Positions 10,793 to 20,699 of a stretch of DNA of 31,907 bases are shown piece after piece (within the stretch, counting starts at the first letter, position 1; the number at the start of each line of letters is the position of its first letter). The notes beneath the pieces were generated by a model, which was not told where the DNA came from, made no database searches, and saw only the letters and a list, made by a program, of their open reading frames with translations. A program made the position numbers and the translations under genes. The DNA lies in NCBI GenBank assembly GCA_033064195.1, contig JARBJD010000575.1, forward strand, positions 1 through 31,907, written 5' to 3'. This DNA is from Blattamonas nauphoetae (Eukaryota; Preaxostyla; Oxymonadida).

Positions 10793-11310
10793 ATGGTCAA
10801 ACGATACTTCTCAATTCAGAATTCTCACACTGCTCAACTCCCTCATGATTTTACCAATTCAAGAAATCAAAAATATGTTCATTTCCTCGACTGCAAACTC
10901 ATTCATGTGAAAGAAGAAATTGGCAGTGCATCGACAATCATCTCCAAAGACATTCCTCAGAACTACACCATTCACGCTGATTGGATCCAGACCAGGGCTT
11001 TCCATCGTCAAAGCAAGTTCGCGAGATATACTCAAATTCATGTTTTTTTCTCTTGATATAATTCGTCTGACCATCTCCCATCCAGCGTTTGTCTGATTTT
11101 CATCTTGATAGCGAGATCAGCGATTGATCACATCCCCATTTTTTTCTGGTTTCATCAAAAACTGAACAATCCTCGTCTTTCTCAATCAATTACCCGATCT
11201 CTCGGAAAAAAACCGTCAAATTATGATTCTCATGTATATTGATCGAAATAATTATTCTCAAGGAGAATGGGTGAGAGAAAACTGGTTGGAAGCTGTTGTC
11301 CACTAAGTTA
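10793..11310 (+). pseudogene. possible minor capsid (penton-like) gene, decayed
   Basis: Begins at an ATG at 10793, 79 bases after the capsid-like gene. It encodes MVKRYFSIQNSHTAQLPHDF and an Asp/Ile/His-rich stretch (SASTIISKDIPQNYTIHADW). Coding-like composition persists in pieces to about 11310. Position just downstream of the capsid-like gene, on the same strand, is where Polintons and virophages often carry the minor (penton) capsid gene, which is the main reason for the guess. A TTTGTA box is present upstream (10777-10782), but 10 bases from the ATG rather than 4. It is a fossil and is broken. Confidence 0.3.
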
Positions 11311-11486
11311 CCTTGAACTCCAGGAATGAGACGATCAGCGGTGACAATGACCATCAACATGAAGAGAGCTGGCTTGGGTTGACTAGTTGATCGGTTCGTT
11401 GTTATCTTCGTTGTCGTTGAAGGCTGTCAATTTGCCCTTGTCAACAGTCTGAATGAAGAGAGGAGTGGGAATGCGAGGGGTATGTT
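11311..11486. other. short frames on both strands, boundary zone
   Basis: Both strands are open here in short frames; the minus strand reads TPLFIQTVDKGKLTAFNDNE and the plus strand LVDRFVVIFVVVEG. I cannot decide which, if either, was coding. This is where AT-rich element-like DNA gives way to GC-richer host-like DNA. Confidence 0.3.
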
Positions 11487-12467
11487 GTGAGTGAGTTGAT
11501 TGAGAATCTGGTCGCTTGCCTGGATGAAGGAGTCACTGACAGCATCGCTTCCGCCAATCACGAACAAGATATTCCTCCGCTTTTCGTCATTCCAGTCGAG
11601 GAAGACATCGTGGTGCCTGCAGATGCAGTTCACACTCTGACGGACCTGATCACGAAGCAGCCTCGCTTGGACAATGCTTCGTTTGCCCTCCTCACTGCTT
11701 TTGTGTTCGTGGAGGACAATGATGTCGTCCGGCAGAACGTCAACGATGCACTCACGAACAGCTTCGCAACGATCTCTCTCCCAACGCCATCCAATCCATC
11801 TGTCTCTGCTTCGTCGAGTGGACAGTCTTCCATCATCCGCATTTGGCTGGATGGGATGCTCACTGCTCCGTGCTTGATGGAAAGGAATCGAAGTCGGCAT
11901 AAACATTTTGATGACGATCAGAACGCAGAGGCCATCATCCTCGACAGCGACGAGGCGGATGAGATGACGCTGAAAGAAATCGAGGTCGGCTACGTTCTGC
12001 ATAAGCAGGAACAGTATGTTTCCCAGACACCAACCAACGCCACAGACAACATCCAAGCTCCAATCGTCTCGATCGACCCAGACGCAGACTCCGTCGAAGA
12101 AGACCTCAATTCGGGTGAAGAGCCTTCGATCGTCTCTCTTCAGAACAGTGCGGGTGTTGCTGGAAGCTCGTTTGATCGCCTGGAAGCTCAGTCGCCGGCC
12201 GAAGAGTCCAATCGAAGTCTCCAGCATTCCATCCGATCAAAGCGATCCCGATCATCACACGTGTCGGCATCTCTTCCGTTCATCCCAACTCGAATCATCC
12301 AAGCGAATGATTCCGACAAAGCCGCATGCCATGTTCGTCAGCATCTCGTCTCCTCCTTTCTCACAGGAACAGTTCTCGTCGTCGTCTCCCCAACACCCTC
12401 TCCCGGTCAAGAACAGTGACAGACGAGAGGCAGACTCGTTGGCGTACTCGACATCGATGAGAATGCA

Positions 12468-12502
12468 GTGGAAGCCACGAGGTTCTCACTGAACTTTTTC
12501 AG
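12468..12502 (+). other. candidate 35-nt intron in the ankyrin gene
   Basis: Begins GTGGAAG and ends in a pyrimidine run, ACTTTTTCAG. Removing it joins GACATCGATGAGAATGCA to GAGGATCTTTTGACTGGA, which changes the reading from a frame that soon hits TGA to the frame that encodes the ankyrin repeats. A simple frameshift is the alternative. Confidence 0.4.
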
Positions 12503-13479
12503 GAGGATCTTTTGACTGGAGGGGCAGACTCTGGCGCAGAAGACGAATCCGAAAATAGCCAGGCAGACAACTGGGAACTTGTCAGCTCGATGGAAGGCAA
12601 CCCCTTCGCGTTCATTCTCAAGTCGAGAGACTATCCTGATCCATACTTCCCTCAGCGTGTCTCTCGCGACCCTGCGTTTGTGGGAGCATCGAGCACACAC
12701 TCTCCGTCCTCCGCAACCACATCAGGCGACAATCCGTTCTTTTTGCTGGGCAGACTGGGCATCGCCGCTCAGACTCTCCAGAAGCCAGGTTCACTCGAGC
12801 ATCGGGATTGCTTCGGACGGACCCCGCTCCTGTCGGAGGTGATGTGGAGTGGAGTGGTGGACGATGCGGTGGGCATAGAGGATCCCATCGATGAGGATGA
12901 AGCCGCGTCGTTTGAGTGTGAAGCTTGTCGAACAGGATGTTTGTGCACGTCGCAGCCGTTTTGGGTGAAGAAGAGAACAAAGGCGCCGTGCCAGCATTCT
13001 TGCGTGGTGTTTCTGTGGACACCAAAGAACACAAAGGACATCCATCGCTGCCCGTCTCATATTTTCTACCAGTTTGCATACGATCCGCATCGTCTCGCAT
13101 CGTCAAAACATCGGCTGATGCTTGTGGGGTGGCTTCTCGCGTCGGGATCGAAAGCGAACAGTCGCGACTCTGTGTTTGGTTGAACATCTCTTCACATTGC
13201 TGCAGCACGCGGAGATGTGAAGATGATGCGTCTTCTGATCGAAAGTAGAGCGAATCCATTCCTCGAAGATCGCTACGGAATGACGCCTCTGCACCACGTC
13301 TGCACACTGACACTCCGACAGCCCTTCTCTGTCATCCTAGGCTCAATGATGCCCGAAGGGATTGTCCCGTCCTTCCCACAGCAGATTTCGAATATCACAG
13401 CAACATTCACTGACACAACAGTCCTCGCACAGCCGTGCGTGAATGTGGTCATGTCAGATCGCCAAAGAGAACGATTCGA

Positions 13480-13512
13480 GTTAGTTTGTTGTAAAAAGGT
13501 GTCATCCTTCAG
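13480..13512 (+). other. candidate 33-nt intron in the ankyrin gene
   Basis: Donor GTTAGT, AT-rich interior and acceptor TCCTTCAG. It is a multiple of three without stops, so reading through would insert the odd peptide VCCKKVSSFR-like segment between RERFE and SLNQTITLP. Size and ends agree with the candidates at 12468 and 23463. Confidence 0.4.
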
Positions 13513-14310
13513 GTCGCTCAATCAAACAATCACACTGCCCGTCTTCCTCCACTCCAACTCGTCTTTCAATCTCCTTTTGAGGCTTCTCTGGCTTCTGTCC
13601 CAGCTTCGGCCAAGCGAGACGCTCGAAGCGTCTGCGCTTGGGAGGAGGAACTCTCTCCACATTTTGGCAGAATGAGGGGCAGTGTCGATTCTTCAGTACG
13701 TCCTCAGCACTCCCGAACTGATCTCGCCACTCAATCTCTTCGATGCTTTGATCTTCAGCATGTCTCTCTGTTTACAACCGCAAATCCACTTGCCCATCGC
13801 GAGAATGGAAGCTCTCCCGCTGATGTACGCACATAGCCGGACGGGATATGCTCCACATACACTCGACACCTTCGCGTTTGCTGGCGGCTAGACTCCGCTG
13901 TATGTTTCACTCCGCACCCACAACTTTGCGTCCACGCTCGCGAAGCTCCCTCCGTTTGTGTCGATTGTCAGTCAGCTACCGCCGGACATGGACAGCGGAT
14001 CTGGACAGTCTGTCAACGAGACGACTGTCTCTCCCAGTATCTCGCGAAGAAGCCTACGCACACCGTGGACTATCCGAAATGCACCCTGACCGCGATTCTT
14101 GTTCAGACAGCATGATTTGCAGGAACTGGAAGCATCCAACAGCTCGGTGGACTGTTTGCGTCTCTGTCTGAAATGCACCCTGCTCTGTTCAAGTCACTTC
14201 CCTTCTCGGAGTCTTCTTCATATTCCATGTCGTCTGACACGCTTGTTCTGGACTCCTTGCCATCTCGGCTCTGTCGATTCAGGGAAATGAACGAGATCTG
14301 TTCAGTTTGA

Positions 14311-15490
14311 CTAACTAGCAACAGAGCGAACCAGGTGAGTGTGGTTGAGTGTGGTCAGAGAGAGGACGAAGGCTGCAGTGGCTTGTAGACTGAACAGAGA
14401 GGAGTTGCTTGTAAGTTGGGTGAGTCCAGCGTGGAGCGTATCGGCAGGCGAGTTGGGAAAGAGCAGGACGGGGACGAGTGTGGGATGGGTTGAATGAGTG
14501 CGCAGGACGAGCTTGCGGTGTGGGAGATAGTTAGCAGGATGATGAATCAGTAGTCCCGTGTTAAGAATATCCAATTCCTGACCAAGAGAGAGAATGAAGA
14601 GCTTGTCAATCTTTCCATGTAGCTAGTCGATTTTTATGGCCAGCAGGAAGGCGAAGAAGACCTGAGATTTCTTGAATACGCATGAACGAACTTTATTTCT
14701 GATTTGTGGTGGAAAATTGTGATGGTGGGACAAATCAATTGTTGTTGAAGGATGAGGATTGAGTGAACAGAACACTCTGAAGTTGGTCCCTTCTCGAGTG
14801 TCTAAATCCATATGTTGATCAGTTCTAGCGGATTGATGATGTTATTTTCTGTTGATGATGCGTCGTTGGGTAGGGAGACGATCTGCTTTTGACATGTTGG
14901 ATCATCCTCTCATCCTGTGACTTTGCTTCGGCTTTTCATCAACTTTTTCCTTCTCCAAGGTCAGTTCTCACAGTGTTTATCAGTCCAAGTATCTTTGCGT
15001 ACCGAGCTACCTATTCTGCAAGCTTGGCCATCTTCACCACAGAAGGATCATGTTAATCCATCAGAGAACTCAGATTCGCGTTCTTTTACGTTCGCAGATC
15101 TCTCTTCTCGTAGAGTCGAGTTTTGATGTCAGTGAGAGGAATCTTGGCCTGTTGGACGTCGCTTTCTTCGACTTGACAATCTTCATCTCTCAAAGGAGTT
15201 AATGAGTATGTGAGTCCATTAACAGAGGTTGATCGCAGCATTTTATTTGATTCCCACCAATTCATTCCTGTTTGTCAGGTGGTGCTGGAGATCCGATGAC
15301 GTCGATGTCAAAAGTTCCAGTGGTGAAACATTTTTGGATTGTTTCAGTGCATCAATGTCCAGGTCATCCACAAAAGTTACCAGTCTCTTTCCACCAAGTA
15401 TCTTGAATAAAGTTGTCCTTTTCTGCTTCGGTTTGACATCAATCATGGTGTGCGTCCGGTTTGCGGTGAAGAACGGATATTGTTCATGAT
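14311..15490 (-). pseudogene. AAA+ ATPase gene of dynein/midasin type, decayed
   Basis: Two conserved blocks read on the minus strand. At 15446-15243, GGKRLVTFVDDLDIDAL followed by SPLELL resembles the Walker B region of dynein heavy-chain AAA modules (FIDDLNMP...ELLR). At 14811-14623, GTNFRVFCSLNPHPS followed by NFPPQIRNKV resembles the sensor-1 and Asn/Arg region of midasin-like AAA modules (F-R-x-F-x-x-x-N-P then L-P-x-x-R-N). An in-frame TAG at 14623-14625 separates this from a leucine-rich tail (14622-14311; LGQELDILNTGLLIHHPANY). The blocks lie further apart than in an intact module and in different frames, so the gene is broken. It could be two unrelated AAA fragments. It ends only a base or two from the opposing ankyrin remnant. 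Confidence 0.4.
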
Positions 15491-15844
15491 TCAGTTGATC
15501 CTCAAAAGACGGTTGGAAATGAGTTGGCTATTAGTTCAATTACGACAGGAATAAGATGATCAAAGCAGATTACCCAAGCACTCAATCACTTCTCCCTCCT
15601 ACAAGAACAAGACGAATAAACAACACAATTTCTCACACCTTCGGGCATCACTTACAACTGTAGCGCAGAATCACTCCCCACTCTTCCTTCAGTAACTCAA
15701 ATTCAGAACGAGTGATCATCACTTTCCCATTATTCTTACGAAGAATGTCGATTGAGAGAATCTCTAACTTTCGCTTCACATTGTTGTCACAATGTGATTT
15801 TTCAACAAAATCAGAGTGATTTAGAATCAATTAGCGTGTTCTAG
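15491..15844. other. little recognisable; one small minus-strand frame
   Basis: A minus-strand frame at 15830-15648 (60 codons, from an ATG) encodes a Lys/Glu/Leu-rich helical peptide (KLEILSIDILRKNNGKVMIT). I do not recognise it. It may belong to the Polinton-like fossil, since AT-richness rises again here. Confidence 0.25.
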
Positions 15845-16111
15845 TTTTTTCATGTTCATCCAGAAAATTATGGGTACTTTTGGAAAGCCCTGATCCAGAC
15901 TGATGCACACAATGATTCATATGTTGCTTTCTGTAACGAACAGATTGCGAAGCGAAAGAAGTGGGAATTAAGCACTCGACAGTCCATTGTGAAGATCTGG
16001 TTCAAAGACAGTTCTGGTGAATCAGTTGAGATGGAAACAACCGAGACAATCAATGGAAAAATAATCAAGGAATATTATGAATTTCTGGTTGATCTCATGT
16101 TGGAGTATTAG
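15845..16111 (+). pseudogene. 3' fragment of an unknown element gene next to the TIR
   Basis: About 88 codons open from a stop to TAG at 16109-16111, including GYFWKALIQTDAHNDSY, IAKRKKWELSTRQSIVKIWF and EYYEFLVDLMLEY. The coding style is AT-rich like the other element genes. It runs towards, and stops 36 bases short of, the inner edge of the TIR at 16148, as expected for the last gene at that end of the element. The family is not recognised. Confidence 0.35.
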
Positions 16112-16133
16112 TTAGCTCACCAATCAGTGTGAG

Positions 16134-16290
16134 ATTATTTTTGTTCAACTCCCTCATGAACATACGTCACCGGCACATTATTTCTGACATACTCGGAGAC
16201 TAGCGTACAGTTCTCTTCTCTCATTGATTCAATTAATACTTGTTCAGAACATACTCGACGTCTTTCCTTGTACATCGCAGTTGGATTCAT
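16134..16290 (-). CDS. TIR-edge partial copy of the two-module gene
   Basis: Starting at ATG 16290-16288, the frame matches the first ~48 codons of the gene at 28645 (MNPTAMYKERRRVCSEQ) and ends shortly after the TIR edge at 16148. The gene straddles the inner TIR boundary, so only its 5' portion is duplicated at this end. The upstream box TTTGTA with four-base spacing to the ATG is present (minus strand, 16300-16295). Confidence 0.5.
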
Positions 16291-17049
16291 TTAATACAAA
16301 TTAAAAAATTCCGAATTAGATTTTCTTTCGTTGATTTCTCAGTTTTGGATTTTTCACTGGAATCGAGGATCAATGGGTTCGATCACTCATTTCTCAAGAG
16401 TGCGTTTTACGTTCTAATTCTGTGCGTGTTGGAATCTCCGGAACTGTCGGATCATCGTGGTATGCTCCGTTTTTTCAAGATTCCGAACTTTTGCAGAGAT
16501 ATTTGAGGTTTCAGGATCGGGTGCAGATCTCGGTAGAAGTATGTATTCTTCACCATTTCGCTCTCATTTTCCTCTTATTTCACTCTTGTTTTAGCTGTTT
16601 TTGATCGAATTGACATCTAATCTTTGCTCATTATTGTTTCTTTTTCAGGACCTGTTCGCACTTCGTTTTCTCGTTGTTTACTCTTTTTTACCACTTCATT
16701 CATGTTTCTTTCTCTGTAACTTTTTCTCAAATACAACACACTAATTTCCGTTAAGTGAAGATTCCGAACTTTTGCAGAGATCCGCCATTCAACGGCTCAC
16801 TTCATATCTCGGAATTTTTCCGGAAAATTCATCATTTCACATACATTTTTGAATCATTTTTGTTGTTTGTAAGAGAAAAAAGACCAAACACAAGCGACAT
16901 TTTCACTATTGGTGTCACATTTCACACCGTTTTCACGTTCGTCAATTTCCCTCTCATTTTCATACTTGCCCACTTCATTGTTGGTTGTTTTGCTTTCTTT
17001 TACTCTGTTTTTGTGAAAAAGTTGATGAAAACTCGACTAAAATGATGTG

Positions 17050-17328
17050 CTAGTGAAGTGAGAACGGCCCACAAAATGGAAGTGATATGAGCAAAATGAA
17101 GAGGAATGGTGAAGAGATCAAATGTGAAATGGGGAGAGAAAGTGATGAAATGAAAGGGACTACAGTCGGTTTTGAAGTGACAAAAACGGTCAAAAGTTGT
17201 GAAGTGAAAACATGAAAAAGTGACTTTATGGGAGAACTATCCGACAAAATCTCCTCAAAATTTGAGCACACCTTACTCATACCGTGAGAAAGAAGGATTT
17301 GCAGTGAAAATCGGATCAAAAAATCCAT
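17050..17328 (-). CDS. small conserved TIR frame, doubtful gene
   Basis: A frame of 92 codons from ATG at 17328, MDFLIRFSLQILLS onwards, hydrophobic and Ser/Phe/Leu-rich, possibly one or two membrane segments. The same frame with the same stop is open in the other arm (27607-27885). Over the whole open frame (120 codons including those before the ATG) 9 residues differ, more than in the 197-residue gene, so constraint is doubtful. It resembles no family I know. Confidence 0.25.
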   Translation of the reverse strand: MDFLIRFSLQILLSHGMSKVCSNFEEILSDSSPIKSLFHVFTSQLLTVFVTSKPTVVPFISSLSLPISHLISSPFLFILLISLPFCGPFSLH

Positions 17329-17593
17329 AGTGTCAAAATGTTGGTGCAAATGTGTCGTCACAAGTGTGATCGAAAAACCGACCCTCCAGAGCGAACTATA
17401 GGTGATGTACAACCAGAATTCTCAAAAAAGGGTTGTTTAATGACGATTGTGAAGTGGTTTGAAGGAAAATCGTTTAAAATGAAAATTGGTGAAAAATTGT
17501 GAAAACGATCCTGTGTCGAGGATCGTCAGAACCGAATGACGCGAATACCTCTCCACTATCGATTTGACACGTTTTGAGACCATCAGAGGGCGA

Positions 17594-17629
17594 AAAGTGA
17601 CGTGTAGGAGAAGAGCGAGACGTCACTTT
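17594..17629. repeat. conserved hairpin with CRE-like arms in the TIR
   Basis: AAAGTGACGT and ACGTCACTTT form a perfect 10-bp inverted pair around a 16-base loop. The pair is kept in the other arm (27306-27341), although the surroundings there are diverged. It could be a protein-binding or replication signal of the element, or an RNA hairpin. Confidence 0.5.
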
Positions 17630-17996
17630 CTCCTCCTTAAAAATTTTGTCATTTTCAAAATATGTTGTGGGGTCGGATCTAACTTTTTTTTCAAAAGTGC
17701 TTTTTTCCTAAAATTTCACCTATCAAAATCAATTTTGTAATTTTAGAACGTGTTTGAACACAATTTGAGCCATAAAGGTGTTCATAGTGGCGAATTCCGA
17801 ACATCGACTTTTTCGTCACTTTTTCGACCTAAGTTCGGTACGTAGCTCGACGAATTCTCAACTGATTTTGATCAGGATTGTTTTGATCGATGACCGACAG
17901 TGTCCCCGAGATTTTAGAATTTTTTGTGGAATTTCTCGAAATGGTTCTCACATTGGTTTCACTTGATTTGTGGTCAAAAATAGATTTTCAGAGTTT

Positions 17997-18590
17997 TCAT
18001 GACCTTTCATGGTACTTTTTCAAGTGAGGTCGGTCTCCAAAATACAACCAATTGTCCAAGCGAACGTAATACTCATTCCCTGATTGTAAATAGCGATATT
18101 TGAATGGCTCAAGTACCTTTGTGTATGTTCCAATGAGTTCACAATTCTCTTTTTTCAATTCATTTTCAACAAACGATTGTGTGTATCTTCTTCGTTTGTT
18201 CTGGTGAGTTCTGAATCCTTTCATCCATTTTGATGGGATCACTATCCATTCAATTCCTTCGTGTCGATACGTTACTGGAGTACTTGAATGAGTGTATTCA
18301 GAAATGAGTTCACAATTTTCATTTTTCATTGATTCAATTAGTTTCTCTTTTGTACAACAATTTGTTGCCCGAAGATATCTCTGACGATTTGTATGTGGTC
18401 TAGATCCTTTTACGAAAGCGTGGACATACACTCGATAAATTTCATCTGGTTTCTCTTCGAGATAGTATTCGAAAGTGCTTCCAGTGAGATATGTTGTTCC
18501 TTGTCGATTAAGAGTCGGAGGTGATTTCATTTTCAAATTATCTTTCTCTAGAATTTCCAGTAGTTGTGTTGGTGTCAATGCGCTGCTCAT
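17997..18590 (-). CDS. three-module TIR protein, left-arm copy
   Basis: A 197-codon gene from ATG 18590 (MSSALTPTQLLEILEKDNLK) to TGA at 17999-17997. Three tandem modules of about 55-60 residues are visible, each beginning with a helix (LLEILEK, LIESMKNENCELI, FVENELKKENCELI), passing through a beta-prone stretch (PVTYRHEGIEWIVIPSKW; PFKYRY...YYVRLDNW) and closing with G-x-R-x-H (GSRPH, GFRTH, GDRPH). The modules resemble the short repeats (C-E-L-x-x-x-Y...W...G) of zinc-ribbon/treble-clef nucleic-acid-binding proteins of large DNA viruses, but without the usual cysteine pairs; that is inference. Start choice: the TTTGTA box is exactly four bases upstream of this ATG. The position inside a TIR near the tip suggests a role at the ends, but no function is known. 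Confidence 0.7.
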   Translation of the reverse strand: MSSALTPTQLLEILEKDNLKMKSPPTLNRQGTTYLTGSTFEYYLEEKPDEIYRVYVHAFVKGSRPHTNRQRYLRATNCCTKEKLIESMKNENCELISEYTHSSTPVTYRHEGIEWIVIPSKWMKGFRTHQNKRRRYTQSFVENELKKENCELIGTYTKVLEPFKYRYLQSGNEYYVRLDNWLYFGDRPHLKKYHERS

Positions 18591-18609
18591 TTTATACAAA
18601 TTAAAAAAT
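18591..18609 (-). promoter_or_regulatory. TTTGTA-N4-ATG box, left TIR gene
   Basis: Minus-strand T-run followed by AATTTGTATAAA directly before ATG. Same arrangement as at 26325, 28627 and 29060. Confidence 0.55.
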
Positions 18610-19411
18610 TGAATAAAAAATGAAATCGACGTTGTTTTCTAAAAGTACCCAAAATTTGCTTCAAAAAAGACGCTTCAAAACGAGGTCAAATTTTGGCAAT
18701 TATTTTCGAATTTACAGCAAAATATTGACTACTCTGAAATGTCAATATTTCAGTAGTAAGTGAGATGGAAATTAGAATGAGTCATATTAAAAAAAATCAA
18801 TTGGCTTTGAGATTCAAATTGATTTCTCGTTCCAATTCTCCTAGGAGTATCACCTATGGCAATCTGGTTCCCATTTCGTCTATATCACTACTTCGGACTC
18901 GTCCAATCGATCTGACTGGCACGGAATGGCATTCAGCATGTTCACTTCCTCTGTGAGGGTGTATTTTGGCAATACATAGAGAGCAAGCGAGATCAGCGAC
19001 GGATCTGCGAGAAAGGCAACTTGTTTCAAACGTGTCTGGTTCGGTGTGGTCAGAAGCACGTAGTGATGGGATCTCTTCAAATCGTCTGAACTCAAGATGA
19101 GACTAGATATGCAACAGGAGCAATTCAGAGGAGAAGAAATCATACTCGTCGACAATATGCCACGTCTTTCCTTCAAGAGGGTTGTGAATTTGGTCACAGC
19201 GATCAACAAACAGACGCAGGAAATGAGGGAAGTGGTGGATGCTTGGCACTTCCACTTCCCGCAGCTTGATGCAGTTCTCTTCCTTCGCTTTGGTGTCTTG
19301 CATTTTTCCTGGTTTAGTAGTGTCCTTTTCCGTTCGTCTGAACAAGTTCTTTTCGAAGAAGTTGCTGTCACAAATATTTTTGGCTTTTGTTTTTGAGATG
19401 AAGACGTCGTA

Positions 19412-20699
19412 TCGGGGTGATACTAAAAACTTGCTCTCCACCTATAGCCGTATAGAAAGGAGAACGGCGGAATATGAGTCAAGTTGCATTGTGTACATAT
19501 GAAGGACCAGGGATAGCAGTCTAAGGATTGTTAATCGATGCACAATTCATGCTGATCTCACCGTCGGGGAAAAGTCAGTCCACTTTCTGAACTTCACTCA
19601 GATTTTACTCATCCATTTCACATGTTTTCGTATTTTACTCCTTTTTTTGGACCGTCTGAGATTATCTTTGAGAACATTCGAGTCCGTGGTGACTCAATTG
19701 TGAAGTGTGAAGTTCTCGACCATTTTGAAGAAAATGAAACAACAATACATCAATGTAAGATTCACTAATGACAGGAAAACAAAAGAAAACATCTTCCGAA
19801 GAGGATCGGAGTCATTACTAGCGCAGGTATCGAGATGAGGGTGGTGTGATCTCAGTTCTGTCTCTTCTTCACATCACCACTGGTTTGTTGTCATCGAATG
19901 AGAACGAGCAGCTTCAATAAAAACTCGAGTATGATCAGAATGGATAAAAGAAGAGTGTCTCAGTCATTAGCGGCGAAGCGTTGATGTGGATCAGAATCCA
20001 CAGTTATCATCACAATTTCGTTGAATGAGATGGACTGGCTGGAGTGTGGATGGTTGGAAAGCGGTTCTTCGTGATTTGGCAGTTTTTCTCTTTGTTTCAT
20101 CTGTGTGTATCAATTTTCCCAAAATCAGTCTTGGTGGAGACTGAGGATAGGAAAAGATCCAAATAGTCATCTTTTGAATCTTGTTCCTCCAACTCTTCTT
20201 CGTTTTCGTCTTTCTGTTCAGTTTCGGAGACAGTGACATGTGTTCCGCCGTTTGCAAGTTGACAGAGAAAAGTGGACGTCGAAACTGACGTGAAAGAAGG
20301 TGAAAACGTGTTTGTTGGATTTGGGAGTGGCATTTGGTTGGTCAGAATGGGAGGAGCTGGTGAGCAAGACAGTGATGGAGAGATTTGGACATCAGATGAC
20401 TCCGCCTAAATAGGATGCTTGTCGAGGAAAGGTGTCTGACTCTTTTCTCATTGCCCTCATTGTGGACGATTTTGTCCGTATAGATCACTTCGATGAAGGG
20501 TTTGTCCCCGATTCATGATGTCTGCGTCGAAATTTTAGGATCATGGGGTGATCTTGCTTGATTTTTCCTATGTTGAGTAAAAAATCAAAAACGGAGAAAA
20601 GTCAGTTCTTCATGTGATTGATTCATGGTTTGCCTGAAATATGCTGATTCCTTCTCGTTTTCGAGGAAACCATTGGGCAAGTTTTTAGTAACACCCCGA
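19412..20699. mobile_element. mariner/Tc1-type non-autonomous element, 1288 bp, TA-flanked
   Basis: The left end (19412) reads TCGGGGTGATACTAAAAAC and the right end, on the minus strand (20699), reads TCGGGGTGTTACTAAAAAC; the 23-bp inverted ends differ at one position. Each end is flanked by TA (19410-19411 and 20700-20701), the duplication made by Tc1/mariner transposases. No transposase frame is recognisable inside. It sits in the P-loop gene: related motifs occur on both sides on the same strand. Confidence 0.8.
20097..20333 (-). CDS. small acidic frame inside the mariner-type element
   Basis: ATG at 20333, 78 codons: Ser/Thr/Pro-rich start (MPLPNPTNTFSPSFTSVS) then an acidic stretch (EQKDENEEELEEQDSKDD) ending in KIDTHR. 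The frame is open upstream to about 20406. It shows no transposase motif; it may be captured host sequence or chance. Unrecognised. Confidence 0.3.
   Translation of the reverse strand: MPLPNPTNTFSPSFTSVSTSTFLCQLANGGTHVTVSETEQKDENEEELEEQDSKDDYLDLFLSSVSTKTDFGKIDTHR

Larger units (their letters stand above)
11487..14310 (+). pseudogene. ankyrin-repeat protein gene, decayed
   Basis: The first 310 codons (11487-12419) are acidic and Ser-rich with a strong purine-first codon pattern, and no good ATG starts them, so the 5' end is probably missing. From 12512 the frame reads LLTGGADSGAEDESENSQAD and then ankyrin repeats: DCFGRTPLL near 12810, VHVAAVLGEEENKGAV near 12940, and the clear repeat SLHIAAARGDVKMMRLLIE followed by YGMTPLHHVC (13190-13310). 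NSLHILAE then GAVSILQYVL follows at 13650-13710. The 3' part (near 14040-14310) reads LAKKPTHTVDYPKCTLTAIL and FAGTGSIQQLGGLFASLSEM. Ankyrin repeats are protein-binding. In-frame TGA codons at 12417-12419, 13181-13183, 13673-13675 and 14113-14115, plus frame changes near 12920, 13030, 13740 and 14000, mark it as a pseudogene. Two candidate short introns are listed separately. Confidence 0.7.
5688..18892 (+). mobile_element. Polinton/Maverick-like fossil A, right-hand part with right terminus
   Basis: This region groups a capsid-like gene (in two parts), a possible minor capsid gene, and a terminal inverted repeat at 16148-18892. The terminus at 18892 reads CACTACT-3', the mirror of the AGTAGTG tip at 26042, and it abuts a P-loop gene. 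Polintons characteristically have 5'-AG tips, long TIRs, a protein-primed polymerase and double-jelly-roll capsids. The element is broken in several places and loaded with insertions: a hAT-type element at 6400-9966 and host-like sequence at about 11.3-15.6 kb. Its left terminus is not recognisable in the window. That the capsid genes and this TIR belong to one element is inferred from position and strand only. Confidence 0.5.
16148..18892 (-). repeat. Polinton-like terminal inverted repeat, left arm (about 2.75 kb)
   Basis: The reverse complement of this stretch matches 26042-28789. The tip (18892) reads AGTAGTGATATAGACG inwards. Identity is about 98 % in the first ~230 bp from the tip; the 197-residue gene differs at 7 residues. 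The middle, non-coding part (17.4-17.6 kb versus 27.3-27.5 kb) is clearly less similar and has small indels. Beyond 16148 the two copies are unrelated. The part at 16300-17050 is AT-rich, with a short direct repeat (AAGATTCCGAACTTTTGC near 16479 and 16759), and shows no gene I trust. Confidence 0.9.

Noticed and set aside
11427-12227. A 266-codon minus-strand frame opposite the ankyrin gene start
   Set aside because: Rich in Trp/Cys/Arg as expected of an antisense shadow; the plus strand has the purine-first codon pattern and acidic, Ser-rich product.
6992-13893. Non-standard genetic code (TAA/TAG read as Gln, as reported for Streblomastix)
   Set aside because: In-frame TAA (6992) and TAG (near 13889) could fit, but several conserved genes end normally at TAA (10712, 29032), TGA stops are also present in frame, and frame changes show decay.
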